Positions 34,401 to 43,289 of a stretch of 64,000 bases of DNA are shown here, one piece after another. The DNA is from Acidimicrobiia bacterium (GTDB lineage: Bacteria > Actinomycetota > Acidimicrobiia > Spongiisociales > ZC4RG35). Position 1 is the first letter of the stretch; each line of letters begins with the position of its first letter. The notes under the pieces are model-generated. The model did not search any database, was not told the DNA's origin, and saw only the letters and a list, made by a program, of their open reading frames with translations. The stretch covers positions 1-64,000 of the forward strand of contig JANQOU010000013.1 in assembly GCA_028285585.1 (NCBI GenBank). The letters run 5' to 3'. The position numbers and the translations under genes were made by a program.

Positions 34401-35872
34401 TACTTCGTCTCCTCCACAAATGAGCGCAAGTGGCCCGCTAGCCGCTCGAGAGACGGGATGTGGACGTACATCATGTGCCCAGCCTCGTAGTACTCCATCC
34501 GGACGTTGTCCCGCACCTCTGGGTCGAGCCCCATGTGAGAAAAGGTGTACTCAGTCGCGAAGTGCGGTGTCGCCAAGTCGTAATACCCGTTGGCGACGAG
34601 CACCTTGGTTCCTGGCGAGCGAGACATCAGCTCACGCATCTTCTCCGACGTGTCCACGTACCTGTTCTTGAAGTCCTCGTAGTTCCACCGCTCGTTCACC
34701 TTCATCGACATGATCTTGTAGATCTTCTCCGAGTCGAACCCCATCTCGTCGCGAAGCAACGCGTTGAGAGCCGACGTTGCCACTGCACTGGTGGAGTCGA
34801 TGCTGGGATCCGCTTCCATGATGTCGCCGTCGGCGACCTTGCCGATGCCGAGGTACCGGGAGTCGATGCGCCCGACGGTCCGACGCTGATCGCGCAGCAG
34901 CTCTTTGCAGAAGCGAAGGATGTGAATGCGGAGGTCGTACCGGTCGACGTACGTCTCGCTCAGCCCGGTGTAGCCGGCGACCCGAGAGACCATCTCCTTG
35001 CGCTCTTCGTCAGAGAGCCGGTCGCCTTTCGCCAATGCAAGCCAATAGTCACCGAGAGCGAAGGCCTCCACCTCGTCGAGTAGGTCGCGAAGCGCCATCG
35101 ACTGATAACCCTCGTCGAGCGCGCCGTGGTACCAGGCCGTGGCCGCGTAAGTCGGCAGATAGAGCGCAAAGGGAAGATCGTTGCCGGGGTGAACCATCCA
35201 GTTCTCGCGGCCTATCGCTGAGGTCTGATAGTTGAGGATCGTCGAGATGAGGACCACTCCGTTGAGATCGACGCCGTGCTCAGTGAACAGGCTGTTTGCT
35301 ATCGCGGCGCCTCGCAAAGTCCCGTAGCTCTCCCCCGCCAAGTACTTCGGCGATGCCCACCGCCCGTTTGCGTTCAAGTAGTTGACGATGAAGTGACTGA
35401 AGGCCTGCACGTCGTGTTTGAAGTGCAGGAAGTCCTCCTCGTCCTCCTTCTCAACGGTGGTGCTGAAGCCTGTGCCGATCGCATCGACACACACGACATC
35501 GGACACATCCAGGATCGAGTAGTCGTTGTCGACCAGGCGGCCCTGCATGCCGACTTTGAATCCCTCATCGTCGAACTCCATGCGCTTCGGCCCGAACAGG
35601 CCAAGGTGCAACCACACCGTCGACGAGCCCGGCCCGCCGTTGAAGCAGAAGAGGATGGGACGGTCTGCCGGGTCGGCCTCGTCCTTCGTGTAGGCGACGT
35701 AGAAGAACTCGGCTTTCTTCTCGTTGACTTCGAAGATCGTCGTCGCCGCAGTCGCGGTGTAGGCAACCTCGGTGCCTCCGAAAACACCTTCGTACTGGCG
35801 GGTCTTCTTCTTCGGCTTGACCGCGGGGACCTCGGGCTTCGGCTTCTTCTTCGACTCTTTCTTCTTGGCCAT
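34400..35872 (-). CDS. Serine carboxypeptidase-like protein (peptidase family S10)
   Basis: 490 residues with an S10 alpha/beta-hydrolase core: oxyanion-region motif FNGGPGSS (about 88-95), nucleophile serine in AGESYG, then an Asp in NGYYDLATP and the catalytic His in YEAGHMMYVH. There is no signal peptide; the N-terminus is a lysine-rich tail (AKKKESKKKPKPE), so it is likely cytoplasmic or associates with nucleic acid or the membrane. S10 enzymes remove C-terminal residues at acid pH in eukaryotes; bacterial roles are poorly known. It lies 29 bases behind the E2 gene. Confidence 0.88.
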   Translation of the reverse strand: MAKKKESKKKPKPEVPAVKPKKKTRQYEGVFGGTEVAYTATAATTIFEVNEKKAEFFYVAYTKDEADPADRPILFCFNGGPGSSTVWLHLGLFGPKRMEFDDEGFKVGMQGRLVDNDYSILDVSDVVCVDAIGTGFSTTVEKEDEEDFLHFKHDVQAFSHFIVNYLNANGRWASPKYLAGESYGTLRGAAIANSLFTEHGVDLNGVVLISTILNYQTSAIGRENWMVHPGNDLPFALYLPTYAATAWYHGALDEGYQSMALRDLLDEVEAFALGDYWLALAKGDRLSDEERKEMVSRVAGYTGLSETYVDRYDLRIHILRFCKELLRDQRRTVGRIDSRYLGIGKVADGDIMEADPSIDSTSAVATSALNALLRDEMGFDSEKIYKIMSMKVNERWNYEDFKNRYVDTSEKMRELMSRSPGTKVLVANGYYDLATPHFATEYTFSHMGLDPEVRDNVRMEYYEAGHMMYVHIPSLERLAGHLRSFVEETK

Positions 35873-35901
35873 GCTGGCGAGGCTATAGGGGTCGCGCCGC
35901 T

Positions 35902-37176
35902 TCAGTCAGCCAGAAACAGCGCCGGCTCCTCCAGGTTCTCCATCAGCAGTGCCATGAACCTGCGGCCTTGACCTCCGTCGATCACGCGGTGGTCGTACGA
36001 CAGCGACAGGGGCATGACCGGTGCGACGACCACTTCGCCATTCGCTGCAATCGGCCGTTCCACCGCTCGTCCTACCGAGAGGATCGCTGTCGTCCCGTGA
36101 GGGACGATGGGGGTCCCGTGGCCACCCCCAACGGCACCGATGTTGGAGACAGTGAAAGTCTGGCCGGTCAGCTCGCCTGGTGTGAGACTGCGATCACGCG
36201 CTCCTTCTCCGAGCCGTGTCACTTCTGCGGCGAGTTGAAGCACGGTCATGTCGTCCGCAGCCGGGATCACGGCGACCAGCAACCCGTCGGGGGTGTCGAC
36301 TGCGATGCCAACGTTGTGCGTCGAGTGGATGATGAGATCGTCCCCATCGAGGGTCGAGTTGAAGTCGGGGAATGCTCGAAGAGTCGGGATGACCGCCTTG
36401 ACCACCAGCGCCTCGATCGGGATCTTCATCTCGTTGCGCTCCGCCAATGCCGCCCTCACGGCCAGTAGACGGGTGGCGTCGACATCGTCGAAGGTGGTGA
36501 CGTGGGGAATCTCCGCCCAACTCTTCGACATGTTGGCTGCGATTGTGCGGCGAAGCCGCGACATGGTGACTCGACCGGCAGTTGCTTGAGAGCTCGGTGC
36601 AGGCGCCACCGGCTCTGACCTCGGCAGCTGTGTCACCGGCGCACCGTCATGAGAGGCAGCTGGCGCCGCCGATCCGATAGCCGCCTCGATGTCGTCGCGG
36701 GTGATTCGGCCATCCGGGCCGGTCCCTGTCACAGCTTCGATATCGATGCCGGCGTCGCGCGCCATCTTCCGGACGATCGGCAAGGCCTTGACCCGGCTGC
36801 TCCCAGCGGGCTCGGCAACCCGAACCGGCTCGATGGTCTCGGGCTCCTCATCCAGAGTGCCCACAATCGGGGCGACCTGCTGAACCGGCGCCGGCTCAGG
36901 GTGATCTGGAGACGAATCTTTGGCATCCAGGCCCTCACCCTCGTCGCCAATCACCACCAGGACCGCACCCACCGCCACGACGTCGCCTTCGGCACCGCCA
37001 TGGGACAGCACCACGCCGGCGTACGGGGAAGGAATCTCAACGACAGCCTTGTCAGTCTCCACCTCGACGAGAGGCTGATCGGCTTCGACCGAGTCGCCCT
37101 CCGCCACCAGCCAAGAGACGATCTCGGCCTCGGTGAGGCCCTCACCGATGTCTGGAAGCTTGAACTCGCGGGCCAC
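35902..37176 (-). CDS. 2-oxoacid dehydrogenase E2 (lipoyl acyltransferase)
   Basis: Transfers the acyl group from E1 to CoA. The 424 residues show one N-terminal lipoyl domain (about 1-78, lipoyl-lysine in ETDKAVVEI), a flexible linker rich in Pro and Glu, a peripheral-subunit-binding domain (about 130-167, VRKMARDAGIDIEAVTGTG), and the catalytic domain ending with the acyltransferase motif SYDHRVIDGG. The enzyme could serve pyruvate or branched-chain oxoacids. The start overlaps the E1-beta stop by one base. No E3 gene adjoins. Confidence 0.94.
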   Translation of the reverse strand: MAREFKLPDIGEGLTEAEIVSWLVAEGDSVEADQPLVEVETDKAVVEIPSPYAGVVLSHGGAEGDVVAVGAVLVVIGDEGEGLDAKDSSPDHPEPAPVQQVAPIVGTLDEEPETIEPVRVAEPAGSSRVKALPIVRKMARDAGIDIEAVTGTGPDGRITRDDIEAAIGSAAPAASHDGAPVTQLPRSEPVAPAPSSQATAGRVTMSRLRRTIAANMSKSWAEIPHVTTFDDVDATRLLAVRAALAERNEMKIPIEALVVKAVIPTLRAFPDFNSTLDGDDLIIHSTHNVGIAVDTPDGLLVAVIPAADDMTVLQLAAEVTRLGEGARDRSLTPGELTGQTFTVSNIGAVGGGHGTPIVPHGTTAILSVGRAVERPIAANGEVVVAPVMPLSLSYDHRVIDGGQGRRFMALLMENLEEPALFLAD

Positions 37177-38162
37177 TAATTCTCCAAGGTCTTCTCAGCG
37201 GAAGCGACGATCCGCTCCACGCTCGGAAGGTAGTGCGATTCGGACCGCTTCAGCGGGAAGACTGTGTCGTCCCCGGCGACACGCTCCACCGGGGCCAGCA
37301 AGGTGTAAAGGCAATTCTCCTGGATGGTCGCTGCGATCTCGGCGCCGAACCCGCCGGTGAGCGGCGCTTCGTGGACAATCACCGCTCGACCTGTCTTCTC
37401 GACGGAGCGAACGATCCCGGAGCGGTCCAGCGGAACCAACGTGCGCACATCGACCACCTCCACGGATATCCCCCGGTCTCTCATCTGTCGTGCCGCAGCA
37501 CGGGTCTCTTTCATCATCGCCCCCCACGAGATGAGCGTCACGTCGTCACCCTCGCTCTCCACTTTCACAGGTCCGATGTCGACGGTGTAGTAGATCTCAG
37601 GGATCTCCTCTTTGACGGCCCGGTAGAGCCTGATCGGCTCGAGAAAAACGACTGGATCGGGATCCTCGATGGCAGCCAGCAACAGCCCCCGGGCGTCATA
37701 GGGAGTAGAGGGGACAACAACTTTGAGCCCTGGGATATGCGCGTAGATCGTCTCCATCGACTCCGAGTGGTGCTCGGCAGCACCGATGCCTCCGCCGTAG
37801 GGGATCCGTATGACCAACGGCGAGGTGAACCTGTGATTGGACCGGTTCCTGATCCTGGCGACGTGATTGATCACCTGGTCGTAAGCCGGATACGAGAAGC
37901 CCATGAATTGAATCTCGGCGACTGGCCGCATGCCGGCGACAGCCATGCCAAACGCCGCTCCGACGATGCCGGACTCGGCCACCGGCGTGTCGAACACTCT
38001 GTCGTCGCCGTATTTGGCTTGCAGGTCGTCGGTGATGCGGAACACGCCGCCGGTTCTGCCGATGTCCTCACCCAGAAGGACAACGCGGTCGTCGGAGCCG
38101 AGGGCTGTGTCGAGGGCACCATTGAGAGCCTGAGCGAGGTTCACGTCGGTCATCTCAGCCAT
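37176..38162 (-). CDS. 2-oxoacid dehydrogenase E1 beta subunit
   Basis: 328 residues of the transketolase pyrimidine domain plus C-terminal domain, as in PdhB/BkdA2. Landmarks are VVLLGEDIGRTGGVFRIT (catalytic Glu and potassium site), the FDTPVAESGIVGAAFGMA helix, and the later VVDVRTLVPLD strand. It forms an alpha2beta2 E1 with the overlapping upstream gene (8-base overlap) and feeds the E2 encoded next. Substrate choice between pyruvate and branched-chain oxoacids cannot be made with confidence. Confidence 0.94.
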   Translation of the reverse strand: MAEMTDVNLAQALNGALDTALGSDDRVVLLGEDIGRTGGVFRITDDLQAKYGDDRVFDTPVAESGIVGAAFGMAVAGMRPVAEIQFMGFSYPAYDQVINHVARIRNRSNHRFTSPLVIRIPYGGGIGAAEHHSESMETIYAHIPGLKVVVPSTPYDARGLLLAAIEDPDPVVFLEPIRLYRAVKEEIPEIYYTVDIGPVKVESEGDDVTLISWGAMMKETRAAARQMRDRGISVEVVDVRTLVPLDRSGIVRSVEKTGRAVIVHEAPLTGGFGAEIAATIQENCLYTLLAPVERVAGDDTVFPLKRSESHYLPSVERIVASAEKTLEN

Positions 38163-39141
38163 CCTCCGGTGCGAACATCCGGCTCAGCATCTCTTCACGA
38201 GTCGGCTCCGGCACCCTCTCGGCCCATTCCACAGCTTCTTCGATGACGTCGGAAGACGTGGACTCCAGCTCGCTCTGCCACGTCTCGTCCCAGCCCCCTG
38301 CCTTCTCCAACAGCAATCTGACCCGGAGCAGCGGGTCGCGACCGGCCCAGCTCTCGGCTTCTTCGTCATCCCGATAGCGGGTGGGGTCGTCCGCCGTCGT
38401 GTGAGGCCCTACCCGGTAGGTCACAGCTTCGATCAGGCTTGGGCCTTCGCCTCGACGAGCCCGATCGGCAGCTTCGCGCACAGCGACCAAGACCGCGACC
38501 ACGTCGTTGCCGTCGACTCGCACGCCAGGCATCCCGTATGCGCCGGCTTTGGCGGCGATGGTCTCCGACTTCGTCTGCTCCCAAGTCGGGTAGCTGATCG
38601 CATAGCCGTTGTTCTGGCAGAGAAACACGGTGGGTGTCTGATAGACGGCGGCGAAGTTCATCGCCTCGTGGAAGTCGCCTTCAGAGGTGGCCCCGTCGCC
38701 GAAGGAAGTCAGTGCGATCCGATGGGAGCCGTTCAACTTCTCGGCCCAGGCCAGGCCGACTGCGTGGATCATGTGACCGCCGACCGTGATCGATGGCGGG
38801 AGGATGTTGACGTCGTCGGGCACTTCGCCGCCGCGCTCGTCGCCCGTCCTGCCCAAAATCAGCAGTCGCCACGAATATCCGGCACGCCAATTGAGAGCGG
38901 CATCGCGATAGGTGCCCGCCACCCAGTCGCCCTCAGAGAGCGCCGCCGCTGCGCCGATCTGAGCGGCTTCCTGCCCATGGAATGGCGCATAAGTGGCCAG
39001 CCGGCCCTGTCGCTGCATAGCCATCGACTTGGTGTCGTAGGTGCGAGCTTCGACCATGTCGGCGTAGAGACTCTTCATCTCTTCGAGCGTGACCGGGAGA
39101 CGATCACGAACCGTTCCGTCAGAGTTCACAAAAGCAAACAT
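38155..39141 (-). CDS. 2-oxoacid dehydrogenase E1 alpha subunit
   Basis: 328 residues from the ATG at 39141. The ThDP-binding motif is GDGATSEGDFHEAMNFA ending at QNN; RQGRLATYAPFHGQEAAQIG and the phosphorylation-loop-like YRVGPHTTADDPTRYR are typical of E1 alpha. It catalyses ThDP-dependent decarboxylation with E1 beta. The frame is open 38 codons further upstream to a GTG (39255) that has its own AGGAG site, and those codons spell a ParB-like N-terminus; the family-matching protein begins at the ATG. A strong hairpin holds the ATG's ribosome site in its loop. Confidence 0.92.
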   Translation of the reverse strand: MFAFVNSDGTVRDRLPVTLEEMKSLYADMVEARTYDTKSMAMQRQGRLATYAPFHGQEAAQIGAAAALSEGDWVAGTYRDAALNWRAGYSWRLLILGRTGDERGGEVPDDVNILPPSITVGGHMIHAVGLAWAEKLNGSHRIALTSFGDGATSEGDFHEAMNFAAVYQTPTVFLCQNNGYAISYPTWEQTKSETIAAKAGAYGMPGVRVDGNDVVAVLVAVREAADRARRGEGPSLIEAVTYRVGPHTTADDPTRYRDDEEAESWAGRDPLLRVRLLLEKAGGWDETWQSELESTSSDVIEEAVEWAERVPEPTREEMLSRMFAPEDG

Positions 39142-39161
39142 CCCGGGACTCCTGTCCCGGG
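39142..39161. promoter_or_regulatory. Hairpin holding the E1-alpha Shine-Dalgarno sequence
   Basis: CCCGGGAC and GTCCCGGG form a perfect 8-bp stem with a 4-base loop (AGGA on the coding strand), ending at the base next to the ATG. The stem would hide the ribosome site unless ribosomes translating the upstream ParB-like codons open it. Confidence 0.6.
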
Positions 39162-39255
39162 CAGTTTGGCTCGTGATTCGTGGTGTTGTCGTCCGTGGGC
39201 GGGGTGGAATCAGTGCTTCGAGACCCCGGCCCAATCCTGGCTTGCGTGCAGTCAC
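39142..39255 (-). pseudogene. ParB-like N-terminal leader fused in frame to E1 alpha
   Basis: From the GTG at 39255 (ribosome site AGGAG just upstream) the frame reads TARKPGLGRGLEALIPPRP, the signature N-terminus of chromosome-partitioning ParB/Spo0J, the peptide that contacts ParA. After about 20 residues the match stops and the frame continues into E1 alpha without a stop. It may be a remnant of a parB gene joined by recombination, or a functional extension. No parA or rest of parB is nearby. Confidence 0.6.
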
Positions 39256-39320
39256 GCTGCTCCTGAAGAATCGCCGCCCGATTGGCTATACGAGCTTAGA
39301 CCGGCTGAGGTGACACTCAA

Positions 39321-39342
39321 CCTTCGCCGAGGCCGGCGAAGG
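39321..39342. terminator. Hairpin downstream of ftsK
   Basis: CCTTCGCC (39321-39328) pairs with GGCGAAGG (39335-39342) over a 6-base loop. It sits 57 bases behind the ftsK stop, before the ParB-like leader. There is no clear U tract, so it is a possible terminator only. Confidence 0.4.
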
Positions 39343-39398
39343 CGAGGCGAGCCAACGCGACTCCATCGATCCGTGACCATGGGAAGAGACAGCTATCG

Positions 39399-41687
39399 CT
39401 AGACCGAAGCGGACTCGGCCTCGAGCATCTCTTCGAGCTCCTCGACCGTCATCAACACGTCACGGGCCTTGCTTCCCACCGATGGCCCGACAACACCCTT
39501 TCGCTCCAGGGCATCCATCACTCTCCCGGCCCTGGCGAAGCCAATCCGGAGTTTGCGCTGAAGCATGGAAGTGGATCCCAGCTGCGAGCGCACGACCAGC
39601 TCCGTGGCCTGGCGGATGAGGATGGCGTCTTCGTCGTCCTCGTCGTCGGCTGCGGCGGCAGCAGCTGCGGCCGCAGCCGCCTCGAGCACCTCTTTGTCCT
39701 GATAGCGGGCCTCGCGCTGCTTCTTCACCCAGTCGACGACGGAGTGGATCTCCGACTCTCGCACCCAGGCGCCCTGGATTCGCTGGGCTCTTGGCTCTTT
39801 CGCCGTCACGACGAGCATGTCGCCCATGCCGACCAGCTTCTCTGCGCCCGATCCGTCGAGGATCACCCGGCTGTCGGTCTGCGACGCCACACTGAAGGCA
39901 AGCCTGCTGGGCACGTTGGCCTTGATGACACCGGTGATGACATCCACAGATGGCCTCTGTGTCGCGATGACAAGGTGAATTCCAACGGCTCGCGCCATTT
40001 GAGCGATCCGCACGATGGACTCCTCCACCTCCCGGCCGGCGACCATCATCAGGTCGTTCAACTCGTCGATGAGGACAACGATGAACGGGAACCGGTCGAA
40101 CCCGTCAGGGTCGAGATCGCCGGCGTCCCACTTCTCCCGGTAGCCCTCGATGTCACGCACCTTGGCGTCGGCGAGCAGGTCGTAGCGCCGATCCATCTCT
40201 GCGACGGTCCACTTGAGCGCGTCGTTGGCCTTCTTCGGGTTGGTGATGACTCGCGTGAGCAGATGGGGAACCCCGTTGTACTGTCCAAGCTCGACACGCT
40301 TGGGGTCAACCATGATCAGTCGCACGTCATCAGGGTGTGTCCTCATCAGGAGGGAGGTGACGATCGAGTTGATGCACGAAGACTTTCCGGCACCCGTGGC
40401 TCCGGCGATGAGGACATGGGGCAGCTCGGCGAGGTTGAGCAGCTTCGGCATGCCGGAGATGTCCATCCCCAAGCCGACCGTCAGCGGCCCGGCGGGGCGG
40501 CCTGCCTCGCTGCTGGCGAGGATGTCACCGAGAGACACGAGCCGTCGCTTGGTGTTGGGCACCTCGACCCCGATCGCCGACTTGCCTGGTATCGGCACCA
40601 GTAGCCGAACATCCGGCGTGGCCAGCGCATATGCGATGTCATGAGAGAGGTTGGACACTCGGTTCACCTTCACGCCGGGGGCCAGCTCGATCTCGTAACG
40701 GGTGACGGTTGGGCCCGGGACGATCTTGGTCAGCGTGGCGTCGACGCCATGCTGGAGCAGGGTGTCTTCGAGCTGGCGGGCAGTGTCCTCCAACGACCTC
40801 TTGTTGATCTCTCCGCCGGTTCCCCCCTCCAGCAAGTCGAGGGGTGGTAATTCGTAGTCGGTCTCGGTCAAGTCGACCGTGGCGACGATCACCTCTTGCT
40901 GCGGCTCGGGCTCTGGCTCCGGCTCGACAGCCTTCTCGACTTTCGGCGGCTTCTTCGGCTTCGGCCGCTGGTGCTTGCCCTTGCGCGGGGTGACTATCGG
41001 GACCGGCGCCGGAGCCGCTGTCGTCGAGTCGGCTCTCATCCCCGAATATGCCTCCGTGGCAAACCTCTTGACGCTTCTTGCCATGTCGGCCAGGCCGTGG
41101 AAGAGCTCGCGAACACTGGTCTTGGTCATGATCAGCACACCCATGCCGATAGCGGCCGACAGCACAACGGACGACCCCCATATGCCAAGGACACGCCGCA
41201 TTGGGAACGCGATCAGCGCGCCTACCGCGCCCCCTCGCTCTTGGACCATCTCGATGTTGGGACGCAACGCGACAGCACCGGTGAGCAGGTGGAACAGGGC
41301 AAGGGTGCCGATGAACGTGGTGAGCCCACCGACGACGAGCCTCCTGGCGCCATCCCGCGGTTTGCCGACGATCATCGCCAGGCCGATCCCGAGCAGGGCG
41401 ACCGGCAACGCATATCGCCATACGCCGAACAGGAAGGTGCTGCCGGTGGCGAGACCCTCTCCCACCGGACCGGCTAGGTCGAAGAAAGCAAGTGCCACCA
41501 GGATGGCGAGAACTACGAGAACGAGGCCCCAGACATCATCGGTCTGGCGACCCAGGGTGACCCGGACTGAGGTGCGAAACGCCGCCAGCTTCTGGCGAAT
41601 CGTGGTCCGTTGTGGTCGCTTGGTTGTCTTTGTCTTGGACACCCGTCTCCGCCCGGATCCCTTCCGGGTGGGTGTCCGGTTTGGCAT
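39399..41687 (-). CDS. ftsK: DNA translocase FtsK/SpoIIIE
   Basis: Pumps chromosome ends through the closing septum. 762 residues: a basic N-terminal tail, four to five transmembrane helices (about 50-200), a short Pro/Lys/Glu linker, then the motor with Walker A GATGAGKSS and Walker B VVLIDEL, and a C-terminal gamma winged helix (STSMLQRKLRIGFARAGRVMD) that reads KOPS sites. An alanine run of 11 residues followed by an acidic stretch (DDEDDEDA) links motor and gamma. Length is typical of actinobacterial FtsK. The dapA-rnj-ftsK order is kept on this strand but is split by two opposite genes. Confidence 0.96.
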   Translation of the reverse strand: MPNRTPTRKGSGRRRVSKTKTTKRPQRTTIRQKLAAFRTSVRVTLGRQTDDVWGLVLVVLAILVALAFFDLAGPVGEGLATGSTFLFGVWRYALPVALLGIGLAMIVGKPRDGARRLVVGGLTTFIGTLALFHLLTGAVALRPNIEMVQERGGAVGALIAFPMRRVLGIWGSSVVLSAAIGMGVLIMTKTSVRELFHGLADMARSVKRFATEAYSGMRADSTTAAPAPVPIVTPRKGKHQRPKPKKPPKVEKAVEPEPEPEPQQEVIVATVDLTETDYELPPLDLLEGGTGGEINKRSLEDTARQLEDTLLQHGVDATLTKIVPGPTVTRYEIELAPGVKVNRVSNLSHDIAYALATPDVRLLVPIPGKSAIGVEVPNTKRRLVSLGDILASSEAGRPAGPLTVGLGMDISGMPKLLNLAELPHVLIAGATGAGKSSCINSIVTSLLMRTHPDDVRLIMVDPKRVELGQYNGVPHLLTRVITNPKKANDALKWTVAEMDRRYDLLADAKVRDIEGYREKWDAGDLDPDGFDRFPFIVVLIDELNDLMMVAGREVEESIVRIAQMARAVGIHLVIATQRPSVDVITGVIKANVPSRLAFSVASQTDSRVILDGSGAEKLVGMGDMLVVTAKEPRAQRIQGAWVRESEIHSVVDWVKKQREARYQDKEVLEAAAAAAAAAAADDEDDEDAILIRQATELVVRSQLGSTSMLQRKLRIGFARAGRVMDALERKGVVGPSVGSKARDVLMTVEELEEMLEAESASV

Positions 41688-41793
41688 GTGTTCAGAGACA
41701 CTACCCGTGATCCGGCTTCAGCACGGTGAATCCGATTCGGCACCGGTCGACCAGCCCACCAACGCCACGAGCCATAGGAAGGTGGTCACTGCC

Positions 41794-41799
41794 TAAGGT
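41794..41799 (+). promoter_or_regulatory. Leaderless-type -10 element for methyltransferase gene
   Basis: TAAGGT ends six bases before the ATG at 41806. Confidence 0.45.
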
Positions 41800-41805
41800 G
41801 CCGTC

Positions 41806-42588
41806 ATGGAGCGCTGGGACGGGGGCGACGCCTACGAATTGTTCATGGGCAGATGGAGCCACGAGGTGGCAACCGTGTTCGTGGGCGAACTGGCTCCGTC
41901 CGACGGCCTGAAATGGCTCGATGTCGGATGCGGCACCGGTGCCCTCCTCGAGGTGATTACGACTCGAGCGAACCCATCGAGCATCAGCGGTGTCGACCCA
42001 TCCCCAGAGTTTCTCGCAACCGCCGCAGACCGCCTCGGCGGGCTTGCCGACTTGCATGTGGCCGATGGCGAGCATTTGCCGTTCGACGACAACAGCTTCG
42101 ACGTCGTGGTCAGCGGGCTTGCACTGAACTTCATGCCAGACCCCGAAGCCGCCGTCAAGGATTGGCGGAGAGTCACAGGCCCTGGTGGTGTGGTGTCAGC
42201 CTACGTTTGGGATTACGCCGACGGAATGCAGTTTCTACGAAGTTTCTGGGACGCCGCGATTGCGTTGGACCCCGCCGCTGAGCCTCTCGACGAAGCGCGA
42301 CGGTTCCCGGTGTGTCAGCCCGATGCCCTCGGTGGCATTTTCGAAGCAAATGGACTCGCGAACGTGACGACGTCCTCAGTGGAGGTGCCAACGGTCTTCT
42401 CTGACTTCGATGACTACTGGAGCCCTTTCCTGCTCGGACAAGGTCCCGCACCCAGCTACACGTCGGCGCTTTCAGAGTCGGCAAGGGATGCCCTCCAACA
42501 CAGGCTCCGGGAAGTGCTTGAAGACGAAGGCCAGTCTCAGATCTCACTCTCAGCGCGCGCATGGACCGTGACCGGCCATTTACGGTGA
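41806..42588 (+). CDS. Class I SAM-dependent methyltransferase
   Basis: 260 residues of the Methyltransf_11/UbiE-like type. SAM-binding motif I is LDVGCGTGAL (about 38-47), the acidic end of strand 2 is SGVDPS, motif II is DGEHLPFDDNSFDVVVSG, and a post-I RVTGPGGVVSAYVWDY strand follows. The substrate is unknown. It is transcribed opposite to ftsK and rnj and precedes the nitroreductase gene by 4 bases, so the two form a small operon inserted in an otherwise minus-strand housekeeping block. Confidence 0.88.
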   Translation: MERWDGGDAYELFMGRWSHEVATVFVGELAPSDGLKWLDVGCGTGALLEVITTRANPSSISGVDPSPEFLATAADRLGGLADLHVADGEHLPFDDNSFDVVVSGLALNFMPDPEAAVKDWRRVTGPGGVVSAYVWDYADGMQFLRSFWDAAIALDPAAEPLDEARRFPVCQPDALGGIFEANGLANVTTSSVEVPTVFSDFDDYWSPFLLGQGPAPSYTSALSESARDALQHRLREVLEDEGQSQISLSARAWTVTGHLR

Positions 42589-42592
42589 TCCC

Positions 42593-43273
42593 ATGCCGGC
42601 ACCGATGATCCCCTACCGACCAGCCCGAATCGACACGGACGAGCAACTGAGGCGGGCGTCCGACTTCTACGACGAGATGGATGGTCGCCGCAGCGTCCGA
42701 TACTTCAGCGACGACCCGGTTCCGCGCGAGGTCGTCGAACACGCCATCCTCACGGCATCAACCGCTCCGTCAGGTGCTCATCGACAGCCTTGGCGTTTTG
42801 TGCTCATCGGCGACCCCGACGTGAAACGGCAGATCCGGGAGGCCGCCGAGGAGGAGGAGAGGATCAACTACGAGGGTGGCCGGCTTCCTGATCACTGGAA
42901 GGAAGCCTTAGAACCCCTAGGCACCGACTGGCAGAAAGGGTATCTGGAGAAGGTCCCGTGGATCGTCATCTTGTTCGAGGAGCGGTACGGGATCGACGAT
43001 GACGGCGAGCGAGTCCACAACTTCTACGTGAAGGAATCATGTGGGATCGCCGCCGGGCTGTTCATCGCAGCACTGCATCATGCCGGGCTGGCCACACTCA
43101 CCCATACGCCGTCGCCGATGGCCTTCCTCACCAAGCTGCTGGAACGGCCTAAGAACGAGCGGCCGTTCTGCATGTTCCCGATCGGGTACCCGTCCGACGA
43201 CTGTGTCGTCCCCGATTTGGAGCGGAAGCCTCTCGAGGACGTGATGGTCGAGGTCGGAGCCGCTTCAAGCTGA
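42593..43273 (+). CDS. Nitroreductase-family flavoprotein
   Basis: A 226-residue FMN-dependent enzyme of the nitroreductase fold, close to the iodotyrosine-deiodinase/BluB-like branch: N-terminal DGRRSVRYFSDDPVP (FMN phosphate contacts), TASTAPSGAHRQPWRF (ribityl contacts), and a C-terminal PIGYPSDD segment. The lid insertion (YEGGRLPDHWKEALEPLG) resembles that of iodotyrosine deiodinase-like proteins, which reductively dehalogenate tyrosines; bacterial substrates are unclear. The second gene of the plus-strand pair. A hairpin array follows its stop. Confidence 0.88.
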   Translation: MPAPMIPYRPARIDTDEQLRRASDFYDEMDGRRSVRYFSDDPVPREVVEHAILTASTAPSGAHRQPWRFVLIGDPDVKRQIREAAEEEERINYEGGRLPDHWKEALEPLGTDWQKGYLEKVPWIVILFEERYGIDDDGERVHNFYVKESCGIAAGLFIAALHHAGLATLTHTPSPMAFLTKLLERPKNERPFCMFPIGYPSDDCVVPDLERKPLEDVMVEVGAASS

Positions 43274-43289
43274 GGCTATGACGACCAAG

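Noticed and set aside
34460-35083. Long plus-strand frame opposite the S10 carboxypeptidase
   Set aside because: Composition is that of an antisense shadow; the minus strand carries all S10 catalytic motifs.
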